This document shows positions 7,386 to 16,152 of a stretch of DNA of 33,028 nt, piece after piece. A program made the position numbers and the translations under genes. The stretch is taken from NCBI GenBank assembly GCA_937884085.1, contig CAKZYD010000213.1, forward strand, positions 1-33,028. Direction: 5' to 3'. The notes below the pieces were generated by a model that saw nothing but the letters and a program-made list of their open reading frames with translations, was not told where the DNA came from and did no database searches. Source of the stretch: an uncultured Sphingomonadales bacterium (GTDB lineage Bacteria; Pseudomonadota; Alphaproteobacteria; Sphingomonadales; CAKZYD01). How positions within the stretch are numbered: the first letter of the stretch is position 1; each line of letters begins with the position of its first letter.

Positions 7386-8438
7386 TTAGGACAGAAACGG
7401 CATAATGAGCATGAGGCCGGCAAGTCCGAAGATAGCCAAGGCAAGTGTTTGCGCGACTAGGACAGCGATGGGATTGGGACCCACCGCAATGAAGTCTTTC
7501 AGCGAGGTTTTGACCCCCAAAGCGGCAACGGCAATGACCAAGCACCAACGCGACATCTCTGTGAGCAAACCGACCGCTTGAACCGGCACCAAGCCCAGGG
7601 AATTCACGGCCACCAAGACGACAAAACCAACCAAAAACAAGGGCAGCAAAGGCGGTGTTTTTCCGGTCGAGGAGGCGCTCGCACAGCGCTTGCGGAACAC
7701 AATGCCAATGATCATGACGGCAGGGACGAGGCAAGAGACGCGCATCAGCTTTGTGATGGCGGCTGTCTCTCCCGCTGCGTCAGAAATCATATAGCCCGCG
7801 CCAACCACCTGCGCGACGTCGTGAATTGTAGCGCCTAGGAAGATGCCAGCGGCGGTGTCACTCAGGCCGAGCCCTTGGGCAATGGCCGGATACAGCACCA
7901 TGGCGATAGTGCTCAGCGTCGTGACGCCCACGACAGTCAAACAGGTATTGCGCTCTGATGTTTTCGTTTGCGGCAAGACGGCTGAGATTGCCAGCGCCGC
8001 GCTGGCCCCGCAGATGGCCACGGCGCCTGCGGACAAGACAGCATGGTCGGACTTGAGCTTAAACACACGCCCAATGCCGGCGCCGCCGACAATGGTAAAC
8101 ACAACGCCTGTGACGACCAGCAAAATAGTCGCCAAACCCAGATCAGCAATCTGCGATAACGTGATGCGCGCACCAAGCAGCGCCACGCCAACGCGCAGTA
8201 CAGATTTCGCCGAAAAGGCTATGCCGGTCTGACAGACGTCGTCTTTCGCCAGGAAATTAAAGACCATGCCAAATAGCAAGGCATAGAGGATAACCGGCCC
8301 GCCCAGGCGCCCAGCCACATAGCTTGCCGCCAGGGCAAGCACGACGGCCAACATGGCGCCAGGCGCAATGGCCTGGATCCGCGCGCCGAGCCCGTAGAAG
8401 AACCCTGCGCTAGACTGACTTGGTGCTGCGTAGCTCAT
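7386..8438 (-). CDS. YeiH family putative sulfate exporter (UPF0324)
   Basis: A 350-residue polytopic inner-membrane protein of family PF03601. Characteristic stretches include VILYALLFGMVFNFL, LRVGVALLGARITLSQIADL, AVAICGASAALAISAVLP, FLGATIHDVAQVVGAGYMIS and LGVKTSLKDF, with about ten membrane helices. Homologues are annotated as sulfate exporters (related to YeiH/PSE), although direct transport data are sparse. The start ATG overlaps the stop of the DUF6356 gene by ATGA, so the two are co-transcribed. YeiH genes often sit beside a LysR regulator; none is present here. Confidence 0.92.
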   Translation of the reverse strand: MSYAAPSQSSAGFFYGLGARIQAIAPGAMLAVVLALAASYVAGRLGGPVILYALLFGMVFNFLAKDDVCQTGIAFSAKSVLRVGVALLGARITLSQIADLGLATILLVVTGVVFTIVGGAGIGRVFKLKSDHAVLSAGAVAICGASAALAISAVLPQTKTSERNTCLTVVGVTTLSTIAMVLYPAIAQGLGLSDTAAGIFLGATIHDVAQVVGAGYMISDAAGETAAITKLMRVSCLVPAVMIIGIVFRKRCASASSTGKTPPLLPLFLVGFVVLVAVNSLGLVPVQAVGLLTEMSRWCLVIAVAALGVKTSLKDFIAVGPNPIAVLVAQTLALAIFGLAGLMLIMPFLS

Positions 8439-8680
8439 TCAGCCGGCTGCAGAGAGGCGCGCGTGCCATCCGGCATTTTGATCCGGTGCGCAATCATCCG
8501 GTCATAGAGCTTGGCGACCGTGTTTCGGCCAGTGGCTTGGAACAAAAATGGGAAGATGCCGTGCAGCAAGCAAGCACACCCAGCAATCACCATGGCCGAG
8601 CCAAAAGAAAAAGCACTACCCATATGCTCAGGATAGGTTTCATTCACGGATGCAGGATGCTCAGTGAAAAGCTTCAGCAT
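8435..8680 (-). CDS. DUF6356 family small protein
   Basis: 81 residues from the ATG at 8680, which has an excellent GAGGAGG eight bases upstream. A longer reading from a TTG at 8701 would place that ribosome site inside the gene and is less likely. Pattern FTEHPASVNETYPEHMGSA followed by a hydrophobic helix (MVIAGCACLLHGIFPFLF) and a basic end matches the DUF6356 family of short alphaproteobacterial proteins with one or two membrane helices. The function is unknown. Translational coupling (ATGA) to the YeiH gene suggests a joint role. Confidence 0.88.
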   Translation of the reverse strand: MLKLFTEHPASVNETYPEHMGSAFSFGSAMVIAGCACLLHGIFPFLFQATGRNTVAKLYDRMIAHRIKMPDGTRASLQPAE

Positions 8681-8724
8681 GTCGTCCTCCTCGTTGATCA
8701 AGGAGAAGACTAGGCGTTTTGAGA

Positions 8725-8774
8725 AGAATTAAATTCTATAGTTCTATTAATTTGCTGATTCTGGAGAACAGAAT
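8725..8774. promoter_or_regulatory. Two inverted repeats upstream of the DUF6356-yeiH operon
   Basis: AGAATT-A-AATTCT (8725-8737) is a perfect palindrome. ATTCTG-GAGAA-CAGAAT (8758-8774) is a second inverted repeat that fits the T-N11-A layout of LysR-type sites. Both lie in the AT-rich stretch 45-95 bases before the DUF6356 start. Confidence 0.4.
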
Positions 8775-8839
8775 TCCGGCTCTTTGTCCGTTCAGAGAAA
8801 CATCATTTTAGCTCTTGCCCGGTCGCGAGACGCCGTCCT

Positions 8840-11023
8840 TCAAAAATTCAGCTCTGTCTCCAAACCAATCACCCGAGGCGCGTCCAGCGGCGCGTAAAGG
8901 TTGCCATCATCGCCTGCAGCGTTTTGAAAGGCGAGGCCACTGAATATTCTGCGGTTGGTGAGGTTTTCTGCAAAGAAGCGTATCGCATAGCGCTCGCCCT
9001 CATAGCCGGCTTGGAGATTGATGACGGCGACAGAGCCTTGGACAGCATTACTGCGCTCATCAAGGGGCGTCCGGCCAGTTAAGCTCACTTCGCCGCGGCC
9101 AAAGATGCCGCCGTCGGTCTCATAGCGTAGGGCTATATTTCCATCGAACTCCGAGACCAATTTTACCGGCAATCCACGCAGATTTTCCGTCGCGCTGACT
9201 TGAAAATCCCGGTAGCTGGCATCTGTGTAGCCAAAGGCAGCGGTGAATTTGAGATTATCCGTAATGTCATAAGCTGTTTCGATTTCAAAGCCGGCACTCT
9301 CAATTGAAGCACGGGCCGCAATGAAGGCGGAGGACACGATCTGGCCCTGGTCATTGACTAAGACTTGGACTTCCTGCCAATTGTCAGATTCGATGTAAAA
9401 ACCCGCAATGTTCACATAGCCGCGATTGTCGGGCAGCCTAAACTTCACGCCTGCTTCATAGCTCCAGATCGATTCTTGATCATAGCGGACGATATCATCA
9501 GCCAAATCGGCATCAGCGGCGGTCAGGTTAAATCCCCCTGGGATGTAGCCTTTTGAAGCGCTGACATAGATGTTCAGGCTATCATTGGGTTCATAGCTGA
9601 TCACGCCGCGCGGCAAGACGGCGGTAAACGTTTCTTCTAGAGAGATGTCTTGGAAAATCAGCTCAGCAAAGCCTAAGTCAAGAATGCCAGCCTGTTGCTC
9701 GGTACGGCGCTTGGCCCTGTCCCACCGGAGCCCGACGGTACCGCTCAACCCCTCTATGCCGAGGCCAGTGGTAGCCGAGCCAAAGATGGCGAAATCTTGT
9801 GATGTCGCGCCTTGTGGCGGGGAGAGCAAATAGCTATCCAGACTTGCTTCCCCAAATGCGGTTCCCAGTTGAACATCTTCTTCTTGACGGAACCAGGACG
9901 CGCCAATGAGATATTCAAAGACATCGCTATCAGGCGAGGTGAAGCGCAGCTCCGCGCTGTAGATGCTCTCCACCTCCACATCTCTGCCCGCAACGGGCGG
10001 TAAAGCCGTGGCATCGAGGTCAAGACCGGAGGAATCTTCGTCGGTATTGGCATAGGACACCGCCGCATCAATAGCGCCATAGTTCAGCTGATATGTGGCG
10101 CTAAGGCCAGCCACGATATTCTGTTCCACCGTCCGCTTCGGTGCATCGTTTAGAAATTCGAACCGTCCAACAGCGCGGCCACCATTGAAGAGGTTTTGAT
10201 AGGTCGCGTTATAGAGGTCGCGGTCAAGCGGAACGAATTCTTGGTCGAATAAGCCCGGCGCTAGTGTATCGAGAATGTAGGCGGTCGCATTAATTGTAAG
10301 GTCTTCGTTGGGCGTGAATTTGAGCCGCCCTTGAAGGAACAAGTCCCGGATATAGCCTGGCTCGCCGATGGACGAGGCGGGGTTTGAAATAAAGGCATCC
10401 TCGCGAGAGGCGCGGAAAGCAATGGAACCGACCAATTTGTCTTCCACCAAAGGCCCGCCGACAAACCCGTCAATACCGTAGCCAAAGTCGCCATTGTAGG
10501 TCGAGCCGGTGGCGCGCACTTGGGCCACCAAATCATCCTCCGGCAGCCGGGTCGTAATGAGGATGAGACCAGCCTCACTGTTGGCGCCATAGAGTGTGGA
10601 TTGCGGGCCGCGCAAAACTTCGATGGAGGAGATTTGGTTGAGGACCGAATTGCTCAGCTCGCGAAATGGGATGCCGTCAATATAGATGGCGGCGCGGTTG
10701 ACGATGAAGGGGTTTGATTCAATGCCTCGGATGGAAACAAACACCGAGCTCAGCTGGCTTGCCTCATTGAACTGCACATTTGGCACCAAATCATCGATGC
10801 GCCGAAAGTCACGCAGCCGCGCTTCGCGGATGGCACGCTCATCAAAAACAGTGACGGATAAATCGGCTTCAAGCAGGGTTTCCTCGCGCTTCTGCCCGGT
10901 GACGATGATGGTGTCATCCACATCCACGTCACTTCGTTTGGGCTCTGTTTGCTGCGCTGCCGCAGCCGAGGCCATCACCCAAAACAGCCAAGACGCTGCA
11001 CACAACAATCCACGCAAAACCAT
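8840..11023 (-). CDS. TonB-dependent receptor
   Basis: A 727-residue outer-membrane receptor. The signal peptide (LLCAASWLFWVMASAAAA) is followed by a TonB-box region DDTIIVTGQKRE. The plug domain then shows RRIDDLVPNVQFN, FVSIRGIESNPF, AAIYIDGIPF and IEVLRGPQSTLYGANSEAG. The barrel ends with GLETELNF and a terminal Phe. The ATG at 11023 was preferred over an in-frame GTG at 11035 because it follows GGGGGCAGG. The AraC-type regulator directly upstream on the same strand suggests uptake of an iron chelate or other scarce ligand, but the substrate cannot be read from the sequence. An inverted repeat overlaps the expected promoter. Confidence 0.95.
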   Translation of the reverse strand: MVLRGLLCAASWLFWVMASAAAAQQTEPKRSDVDVDDTIIVTGQKREETLLEADLSVTVFDERAIREARLRDFRRIDDLVPNVQFNEASQLSSVFVSIRGIESNPFIVNRAAIYIDGIPFRELSNSVLNQISSIEVLRGPQSTLYGANSEAGLILITTRLPEDDLVAQVRATGSTYNGDFGYGIDGFVGGPLVEDKLVGSIAFRASREDAFISNPASSIGEPGYIRDLFLQGRLKFTPNEDLTINATAYILDTLAPGLFDQEFVPLDRDLYNATYQNLFNGGRAVGRFEFLNDAPKRTVEQNIVAGLSATYQLNYGAIDAAVSYANTDEDSSGLDLDATALPPVAGRDVEVESIYSAELRFTSPDSDVFEYLIGASWFRQEEDVQLGTAFGEASLDSYLLSPPQGATSQDFAIFGSATTGLGIEGLSGTVGLRWDRAKRRTEQQAGILDLGFAELIFQDISLEETFTAVLPRGVISYEPNDSLNIYVSASKGYIPGGFNLTAADADLADDIVRYDQESIWSYEAGVKFRLPDNRGYVNIAGFYIESDNWQEVQVLVNDQGQIVSSAFIAARASIESAGFEIETAYDITDNLKFTAAFGYTDASYRDFQVSATENLRGLPVKLVSEFDGNIALRYETDGGIFGRGEVSLTGRTPLDERSNAVQGSVAVINLQAGYEGERYAIRFFAENLTNRRIFSGLAFQNAAGDDGNLYAPLDAPRVIGLETELNF

Positions 11024-11034
11024 GCCTGCCCCCA

Positions 11035-11058
11035 CACTTGCAATTGATTCGCAAAGTG
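11035..11058 (-). promoter_or_regulatory. Candidate operator before the TonB receptor (shared 12-mer)
   Basis: CACTTGC and GCAAAGTG form an imperfect inverted repeat with 9 bases between. It contains ACTTGCAATTGA (11036-11047), also present at 28113-28124 before the siderophore receptor. A Fur-type or AraC-type operator is plausible. Confidence 0.45.
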
Positions 11059-11132
11059 AAGACTCAGCTGAAAGGCATCAAGGCACGAGGTCTACGCCAG
11101 CGGGCAAATTTTCTACGCAAGCTGGCAGAGGG

Positions 11133-11978
11133 CTACGTACTGGGGTTCCGATGGAAGTGCTTTTTAAAGGCCGCCGAGAGGGCGTTGGGCGTATATCCGA
11201 CCAGAAAGGCTGCCTCTGCAACGCTGGCACCGCCTTCCAACGCGGCGGCAGCCTCCTCCATCCGGCGGCTGCGGATATATTCGTTGATGGAGACGCCGAA
11301 GGTCTGGCGGAAAGAGGCCGTCATGCTGCGCACGCTCATGCCGTTTGCCCGCGCTAAGTCTTCTAGCCGATTTGGGCCTGACAGCGATGCTTCAATGGTG
11401 TCACGGACGCTCTGTGCGCTTCTCCGCTGTTTGCTAGAAACGCGCGCCGCGCCCTGGTCGGCCAGCTCAGCGGCCACCAGCGCGGTTAACTCCAGCGCGC
11501 GCGCTTGCAAAAGGCTATCGCGCACCGGGATGTCATAGGCCGGGGCGATGAGAGCAGTGAGCCGCGGCGCTGACTTTATGGCCGCGCCGCGCGTCAAATA
11601 GGCCAGCGGGGATTTCTGAGCGGCTGCCAACACGGTTTGCATGATGGGATCGTCAGTTTCCATGGCCGAGGGTGGCAGATAATAGCCAAAAGATCGAACA
11701 GAGCCGCTGCCCAATGTGGTTTGAAAGGATGTTCCGCCGTCCGGCACCAGTAAAATACTTACCGTCGCGCCTTTGGTTTCAAACACCCCAAAGTCCCTGG
11801 AAAAGGAATACATGTCCGCAATGCCGCAACTGATATGCAGCCCGGCCGGCAGCGGCGATTGGTAGTTCCCACTCGGCCCATTGGGCCGCGCGGAATGCCA
11901 AATCACGCCGCCATTGAGCGGCACCTCATCATTGGTGACCTGCACTTTCTCAGCGAAATCATCAAATTCCTGCACCAT
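11133..11978 (-). CDS. AraC family transcriptional regulator (PchR-like)
   Basis: A 281-residue regulator. The C-terminal 100 residues are an AraC double helix-turn-helix: RLEDLARANGMSVRSMTASF, then GVSINEYIRSRRMEEAAAAL, then SVAEAAFLVGYTPNALSAAF. The N-terminal half is a divergent ligand-binding domain (WHSARPNGPSGNYQSPLPAG, SFGYYLPPSAM). AraC proteins coded next to TonB receptors, such as PchR, usually activate the receptor gene when the cognate siderophore enters. The receptor starts about 110 bases downstream on the same strand, so read-through plus a separate receptor promoter is likely. Start ATG 11978. Two direct repeats 75-90 bases upstream may be its own binding site. Confidence 0.93.
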   Translation of the reverse strand: MVQEFDDFAEKVQVTNDEVPLNGGVIWHSARPNGPSGNYQSPLPAGLHISCGIADMYSFSRDFGVFETKGATVSILLVPDGGTSFQTTLGSGSVRSFGYYLPPSAMETDDPIMQTVLAAAQKSPLAYLTRGAAIKSAPRLTALIAPAYDIPVRDSLLQARALELTALVAAELADQGAARVSSKQRRSAQSVRDTIEASLSGPNRLEDLARANGMSVRSMTASFRQTFGVSINEYIRSRRMEEAAAALEGGASVAEAAFLVGYTPNALSAAFKKHFHRNPST

Positions 11979-12021
11979 GGTCAGCAGCGCCCCAATCCTT
12001 GGGCCAACGGCCCAGTATAGC

Positions 12022-12069
12022 CGTCAGCCAAAGGTTTATAATATAACGCAGACTGACGCAAAACTGACG
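12022..12069. promoter_or_regulatory. Repeated CTGACG elements upstream of the AraC gene
   Basis: ACTGACG occurs twice in direct orientation with an 11-base period (12052-12058 and 12063-12069). The complement CGTCAG lies at 12022-12027. One helical turn between repeats fits AraC-type monomers bound side by side. Confidence 0.4.
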
Positions 12070-12081
12070 TAGGCACAAAGT

Positions 12082-12109
12082 AAAAGACCCCCGAGCAACG
12101 CGCTCGAGG
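12082..12109 (-). terminator. Rho-independent terminator of the chvI-ahcY block
   Basis: On the minus strand CCTCGAGC-GCGTT-GCTCGGGG (one T-G pair) is followed by GTCTTTT. It lies about 20 bases after the ahcY stop codon. Confidence 0.75.
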
Positions 12110-12130
12110 CTTTGTATGTGAAAAGGGGGC

Positions 12131-13525
12131 CTAGTAGCGGTAATGCTCAGGCTTCTTGGGCCCTTCTGTGCTGACGCCGATATAAGCGGCTTGCTCATCC
12201 GACAGCTTGGTCAGGGTCGCGCCCAACTTTTCTAGGTGCAGCTCAGCAACCTTTTCGTCCAGATGCTTGGGTAGGACATAGACGCGGTTGTCGTATTCAT
12301 CGCCTTTGGTCCACAGCTCGATTTGCGCCAAGACTTGGTTGGTAAAGCTAGCGGACATGACGAAGCTGGGGTGGCCGGTGGCGCAAGCCAGGTTAACCAG
12401 GCGGCCTTTGGCCAGGACGATTAGTTTCTTACCGTCAGGGAACTCGACCTGGTCCACCTGCGGCTTAATTTCATCCCATTTGTAATTCTGCATGGCCGCG
12501 ATTTGAATTTCGCTGTCGAAGTGGCCGATGTTGCAGACGATGGCGCGGTCTTTCATGTCGCGCATATGGTCAATGGTGATGACATCCTTATTGCCGGTGG
12601 CAGTGACGAAGATATCCGCCTGCTTGGCCGCCTCATCCATGGTGACGACCTCATAGCCTTCCATGGCCGCTTGCAGAGCGCAGATAGGGTCAACTTCCGT
12701 AACCATCACGCGTGCGCCGCCTTGGCGCAGCGAGGCCGCAGAGCCTTTGCCCACATCGCCATAACCGGCGACGACGGCGACTTTGCCAGACAGCATAACG
12801 TCCGTCGCGCGGCGGATGCCGTCCACCAGGCTTTCGCTGCAGCCATAGAGATTATCGAATTTTGACTTGGTGACGCTTTCATTCACGTTGATGGCTGGGA
12901 ACGGCAGCTCATTCTTCTTGGCGAGCTCATAGAGGCGCATAACACCGGTGGTGGTCTCCTCAGAGACGCCTTGGATGCTGGCGCGGGCTTTGGCGAACCA
13001 GCCTGGGCTTTCGGCAATGCGCTTTTTAATGGTGGCGAAGAAGGCGACTTCTTCTTCATTTTGCGGGGTATCGAGAACCGAGGGGTCTTTTTCTGCTTTC
13101 TCGCCAAGCAAGATGTACATGGTGGCATCGCCGCCATCATCTAGGATCATGTTGGCAACTTCGCCATTTGGCCAATGGAAGATTTTGTCGGCATAGTCCC
13201 AATATTCGTCCAGGGTTTCGCCCTTGATGGCAAAGACGGGAACGCCGGAGGCCGCAATGGCAGCAGCGGCGTGGTCCTGCGTTGAAAAGATGTTGCAGGA
13301 GGCCCAGCGCACTTCCGCGCCGAGTGCCGTCAGCGTTTCAATGAGGACTGCCGTTTGGATCGTCATGTGCAAACTGCCAGCGATGCGCGCGCCTTTGCGC
13401 GGCTGGCTGCCCCCATATTCTTCCCGCAACGCCATCAGGCCAGGCATCTCAATCTCAGCGATTTCGATTTCTTTGCGGCCCCAATCGGCGAGAGAGATGT
13501 CTTTAACAATATAGTCGTTGCTCAT
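12131..13525 (-). CDS. ahcY: Adenosylhomocysteinase (S-adenosyl-L-homocysteine hydrolase)
   Basis: NAD-dependent cytosolic enzyme that splits S-adenosylhomocysteine to adenosine and homocysteine, relieving inhibition of methyltransferases and feeding methionine recycling. 464 residues, normal for the bacterial type with the internal insertion. Visible motifs are [35 protein letters not shown], the substrate loop [13 protein letters not shown], the NAD-binding [16 protein letters not shown] and [10 protein letters not shown], and the C-terminal KPEHYRY. The ATG at 13525 follows AAGGA. The gene lies 94 bases downstream of ptsI, with a near-perfect 20-bp palindrome between them that resembles a SahR-type operator, so it probably has its own promoter. 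A terminator follows. Confidence 0.98.
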   Translation of the reverse strand: MSNDYIVKDISLADWGRKEIEIAEIEMPGLMALREEYGGSQPRKGARIAGSLHMTIQTAVLIETLTALGAEVRWASCNIFSTQDHAAAAIAASGVPVFAIKGETLDEYWDYADKIFHWPNGEVANMILDDGGDATMYILLGEKAEKDPSVLDTPQNEEEVAFFATIKKRIAESPGWFAKARASIQGVSEETTTGVMRLYELAKKNELPFPAINVNESVTKSKFDNLYGCSESLVDGIRRATDVMLSGKVAVVAGYGDVGKGSAASLRQGGARVMVTEVDPICALQAAMEGYEVVTMDEAAKQADIFVTATGNKDVITIDHMRDMKDRAIVCNIGHFDSEIQIAAMQNYKWDEIKPQVDQVEFPDGKKLIVLAKGRLVNLACATGHPSFVMSASFTNQVLAQIELWTKGDEYDNRVYVLPKHLDEKVAELHLEKLGATLTKLSDEQAAYIGVSTEGPKKPEHYRY

Positions 13526-13605
13526 AAGAAGCAGTCCTTATTGGGAGTTGGCTGGTAGGCGCTATACGGCAGGCATCCTTGCTAGCGCAAGCAAAGCGTA
13601 GAAAT

Positions 13606-13625
13606 ATATAAAGATGTCTTTATAT
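13606..13625. promoter_or_regulatory. SahR-like palindromic operator before ahcY
   Basis: ATATAAAGA-TG-TCTTTATAT has two perfect 9-bp arms. It sits 81 bases before the ahcY ATG and overlaps the ptsI stop codon. From memory it resembles the AT-rich palindrome bound by SahR-type ArsR repressors of methionine-cycle genes in proteobacteria. Confidence 0.6.
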
Positions 13626-15419
13626 TGCCTTAAGAGCGACGGGGACGTCATCCAAGCCAACGGAATCGTTCATCACGGCATCTGTGATGCGCCGCGCATC
13701 CGTCATGGTCATGATCGTCGCGGCGAAATGCACGCAGTCCGCCATGCTGAGCGATAGGACTTGCTTCTTGATGCGCGGCAGCGACGGGGCCGACATGGAA
13801 AAATGCCTCAGGCCCAGCCCAAGGAGCAGTTTCGTGAGCCGCGGATCGCCCGCCATTTCGCCGCATAGGTTTATGGGGATGCCAGCGCGGTCAGCAGCCG
13901 CTGTGGCGAACTGGATGAGCCTCAGAACGGCAGGGTGTAGCGGATTATAAAGCGTGCTGACCTGGTCATTGCCGCGGTCAATGGCCAGCGTGTACATGGT
14001 CAGGTCATTGGTTCCGATGGAAAAGAAATCGCATTCCCGCGCCAGCGCATCAGCTGCGAGGGCAGCGGCGGGCACTTCAATCATGATACCCAGCGGCGGC
14101 AGCGGGTCTGGGATCGCTTGGCCCCGCCTGGCTATCCGGCGCACCATGCGCAGCATCACTGCACGAACCTGACGCACTTCATCGGGGGTCGTAATCATCG
14201 GCAGCAAAATGCGCAGCGGGCCATGGGTCGCTGCACGAAGCAGCGCGCAGAGCTGCGCCTCAAGCAGGTCCACCTCCTTCAAAGAGAGCCGAATGGCCCG
14301 CAAGCCAAGCGCGGGATTGTCCGCCGCTTCAAAATGGCCCGCCAAAGCACTCGCCAGCTTATCAGACCCAAGGTCGAGCGTGCGCACAGTAACTGGCGCG
14401 CCGTCCATGGCTTCAATGAGGCCCTTATAGGCCTGGAATTGCTCTTCCTCGCCGGGCACATCATCGCGGTTCATGAACAGGAATTCTGAACGCATCAGGC
14501 CAATCCCCGCTGCACCGGCCTGATGCACGGAGGGTGTTTCTTGCGGCAATTCAATATTGGCGGCGAGCGTAATGCGCTCTCCATCGGTGGTTTGCGCTGG
14601 CTTATCCCGCAGCAGCGCCAGCTGGGCGACCTCTTCAGAAAAGTCAGCTTGCAAGGCCCGGTAGGTTTCCAGCTGGCCGGCGTCAGGATTGATGATGAAA
14701 GCGCCAGTTTCGCCATCCAGCACCACGTTATCACCGGTTTCGACCAAGCCCAGCACGTTGCTGGCCTGCACAATCCCCGGCAGCCCAAGCGCGCGGGCCA
14801 AAATCGATGTGTGGCCTTCAGCGCCGCCTTGCGCACTGATGAAGCCTGCCACGTTGGAATCTGCCATGAGCGCCACATCAGACGGCGTGACCATATGGCC
14901 AATCACGATACTGCCTTCATCAAGATGGCCAAAGCGGCTGGGCGCTTCGCCGCTTAAATTCGCGATGAGGCGCTGGCCGACTTCGCTGATGTCATCCAAC
15001 CGCGCAGAGAGATAGGGGTCGTCGATGCGCCGAAAGTCTTCTGCGATTTGGTCCATGGCCGCTTGGACGGCAGCTTCAGCATTAATTTTCTCATGCTGGA
15101 TGACGGCATTCACAGACCGCAAGAGGCGCGAATTTTCCAGCATTTGCGCATGGGCTTGCAGCAAAAGATAAAACTCTTCTTCCGCCGCGCCAGAGAGGTT
15201 CTTGGCCCGGCGGTCAACATCGGCAAGCTGCTCCTTGGACAGCGCGACGGCCTCGGCAAAGCGGGCCAATTCCGCCTCAATACCTTCCTCTGCCAACCGA
15301 TATTTGGCAACACGGGCTTGCCCCCGGTCAAACACATAGGCTTTGCCAATGGCAATGCCGGCCGAGATGCCTTGCCCATAAGAAAGACTGCCGCTAGCGC
15401 TGCGCGAAGCCACCCTCAA
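13620..15419 (-). CDS. ptsI: Phosphoenolpyruvate-protein phosphotransferase (PTS enzyme I)
   Basis: Cytosolic enzyme I, which takes the phosphate from phosphoenolpyruvate and passes it to HPr. 599 residues. The phosphohistidine motif is GGAEGHTSILARALGLPGIV, with His203. The PEP-binding barrel carries RSEFLFMNRDDVPGEEEQF, the signature LGIMIEVPAAAL, FSIGTNDLTMYTLAIDRGN and LCGEMAGDP. There is no N-terminal GAF domain, so this is ptsI rather than the nitrogen-type ptsP. The start is TTG at 15419, overlapping the ptsH stop as TTGA; an in-frame GTG lies two codons later. Translational coupling with HPr fits their joint use. No sugar permease (EIIBC) is coded here, so output is probably regulatory through the EIIA and HPr kinase. 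Confidence 0.96.
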   Translation of the reverse strand: MRVASRSASGSLSYGQGISAGIAIGKAYVFDRGQARVAKYRLAEEGIEAELARFAEAVALSKEQLADVDRRAKNLSGAAEEEFYLLLQAHAQMLENSRLLRSVNAVIQHEKINAEAAVQAAMDQIAEDFRRIDDPYLSARLDDISEVGQRLIANLSGEAPSRFGHLDEGSIVIGHMVTPSDVALMADSNVAGFISAQGGAEGHTSILARALGLPGIVQASNVLGLVETGDNVVLDGETGAFIINPDAGQLETYRALQADFSEEVAQLALLRDKPAQTTDGERITLAANIELPQETPSVHQAGAAGIGLMRSEFLFMNRDDVPGEEEQFQAYKGLIEAMDGAPVTVRTLDLGSDKLASALAGHFEAADNPALGLRAIRLSLKEVDLLEAQLCALLRAATHGPLRILLPMITTPDEVRQVRAVMLRMVRRIARRGQAIPDPLPPLGIMIEVPAAALAADALARECDFFSIGTNDLTMYTLAIDRGNDQVSTLYNPLHPAVLRLIQFATAAADRAGIPINLCGEMAGDPRLTKLLLGLGLRHFSMSAPSLPRIKKQVLSLSMADCVHFAATIMTMTDARRITDAVMNDSVGLDDVPVALKAI

Positions 15420-15697
15420 TCCTCATCAAAGCGCGCCGCGACCAGCGTGCGCAGTGCATCAAGCGCGGCCTGTGCATCCGGGCCGCTGACACGGATATCA
15501 ATCTTGTCGCCTTTGGAGGCCGCCAGAAGCATAAGGCCCATAATGGACGTCCCAATCACTTCCATCCCGTCTTTCGACACACGCACATTAGCATCAAAAC
15601 GCGACGCGGTTTCAACAAATCGCGCTGACGCCCGTGCGTGGAGACCGCGTTTGTTGCATATCTCAAGGGTTGCCGAGTGGCTACGTTCCTGGCTCAT
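15416..15697 (-). CDS. ptsH: Phosphocarrier protein HPr
   Basis: A 93-residue HPr. His20 in NKRGLHARASARFVE is the phosphate carrier charged by enzyme I. Ser51 in VIGTSIMGLMLLAAS is the expected target of the HPr kinase/phosphorylase coded upstream in the same block. Both sites are present, so both kinds of phosphorylation can occur. The gene starts 11 bases after the EIIA stop and overlaps ptsI by 4 bases. In alphaproteobacteria this set regulates carbon and nitrogen balance rather than sugar import. Confidence 0.97.
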   Translation of the reverse strand: MSQERSHSATLEICNKRGLHARASARFVETASRFDANVRVSKDGMEVIGTSIMGLMLLAASKGDKIDIRVSGPDAQAALDALRTLVAARFDED

Positions 15698-15708
15698 GCG
15701 GGGGCCTT

Positions 15709-16116
15709 TTAGGCTTTTTCAGTGGGGAGAAGCTGGGAAGCGACGTGAATATATTTTTGTCCCGCGTCGCGCGCAGCCGTCACGGCATCGGCCAAACCAC
15801 ATTTTGTCCGCACCGCCGCCAAGCGGATGAGCATGGGCAAATTAGCGCCAGCAATAACTTCAATTTTACCATCGGACAGCAAGCTGATCGCCAAGTTTGA
15901 GGGCGTTCCGCCAAACATATCGGTCAGAATGATGACGCCTTCGCCCGTATCAACGCCCTGGGCGGCTTGGCGAATATCTTCCCGGCGGGCTTCCATATCA
16001 TCATCTGCACCGATGCAGACGGCCTGCACCTGTGCTTGCGGGCCAACGACATGTTCCATCGCGGCGATGAACTCAACAGCCAAACGGCCGTGGGTAACGA
16101 TAACCATCCCAATCAT
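15709..16116 (-). CDS. PTS EIIA component, mannose family
   Basis: Stand-alone EIIA-Man domain protein, about 135 residues from ATG 16116. The start gives MIGMVIVTHGRLA, the usual family beginning, with phosphoacceptor His9 in VTHG. A GTG at 16128 would add four residues and is less likely. Other family features are GVIILTDMFGGTPSNLAIS and GANLPMLIRL. It accepts phosphate from HPr and normally acts with EIIB and membrane EIIC/EIID, none of which are here. In this conserved chv-pts block it is thought to be a regulatory phosphate sink. Spacing is 11 bases to ptsH and 36 to rapZ. Confidence 0.94.
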   Translation of the reverse strand: MIGMVIVTHGRLAVEFIAAMEHVVGPQAQVQAVCIGADDDMEARREDIRQAAQGVDTGEGVIILTDMFGGTPSNLAISLLSDGKIEVIAGANLPMLIRLAAVRTKCGLADAVTAARDAGQKYIHVASQLLPTEKA

Positions 16117-16152
16117 GGCGGTACACACACCTTACCTGACTGCGCAAACGCA

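Noticed and set aside
13526..13605. SAH riboswitch before ahcY
   Set aside because: The leader is only about 95 bases and I cannot fold the conserved SAH riboswitch core; a protein operator explains the palindrome better.
15048..15830. 260-codon plus-strand frame over ptsI/ptsH
   Set aside because: Antisense of well-identified PTS genes; no domain logic.
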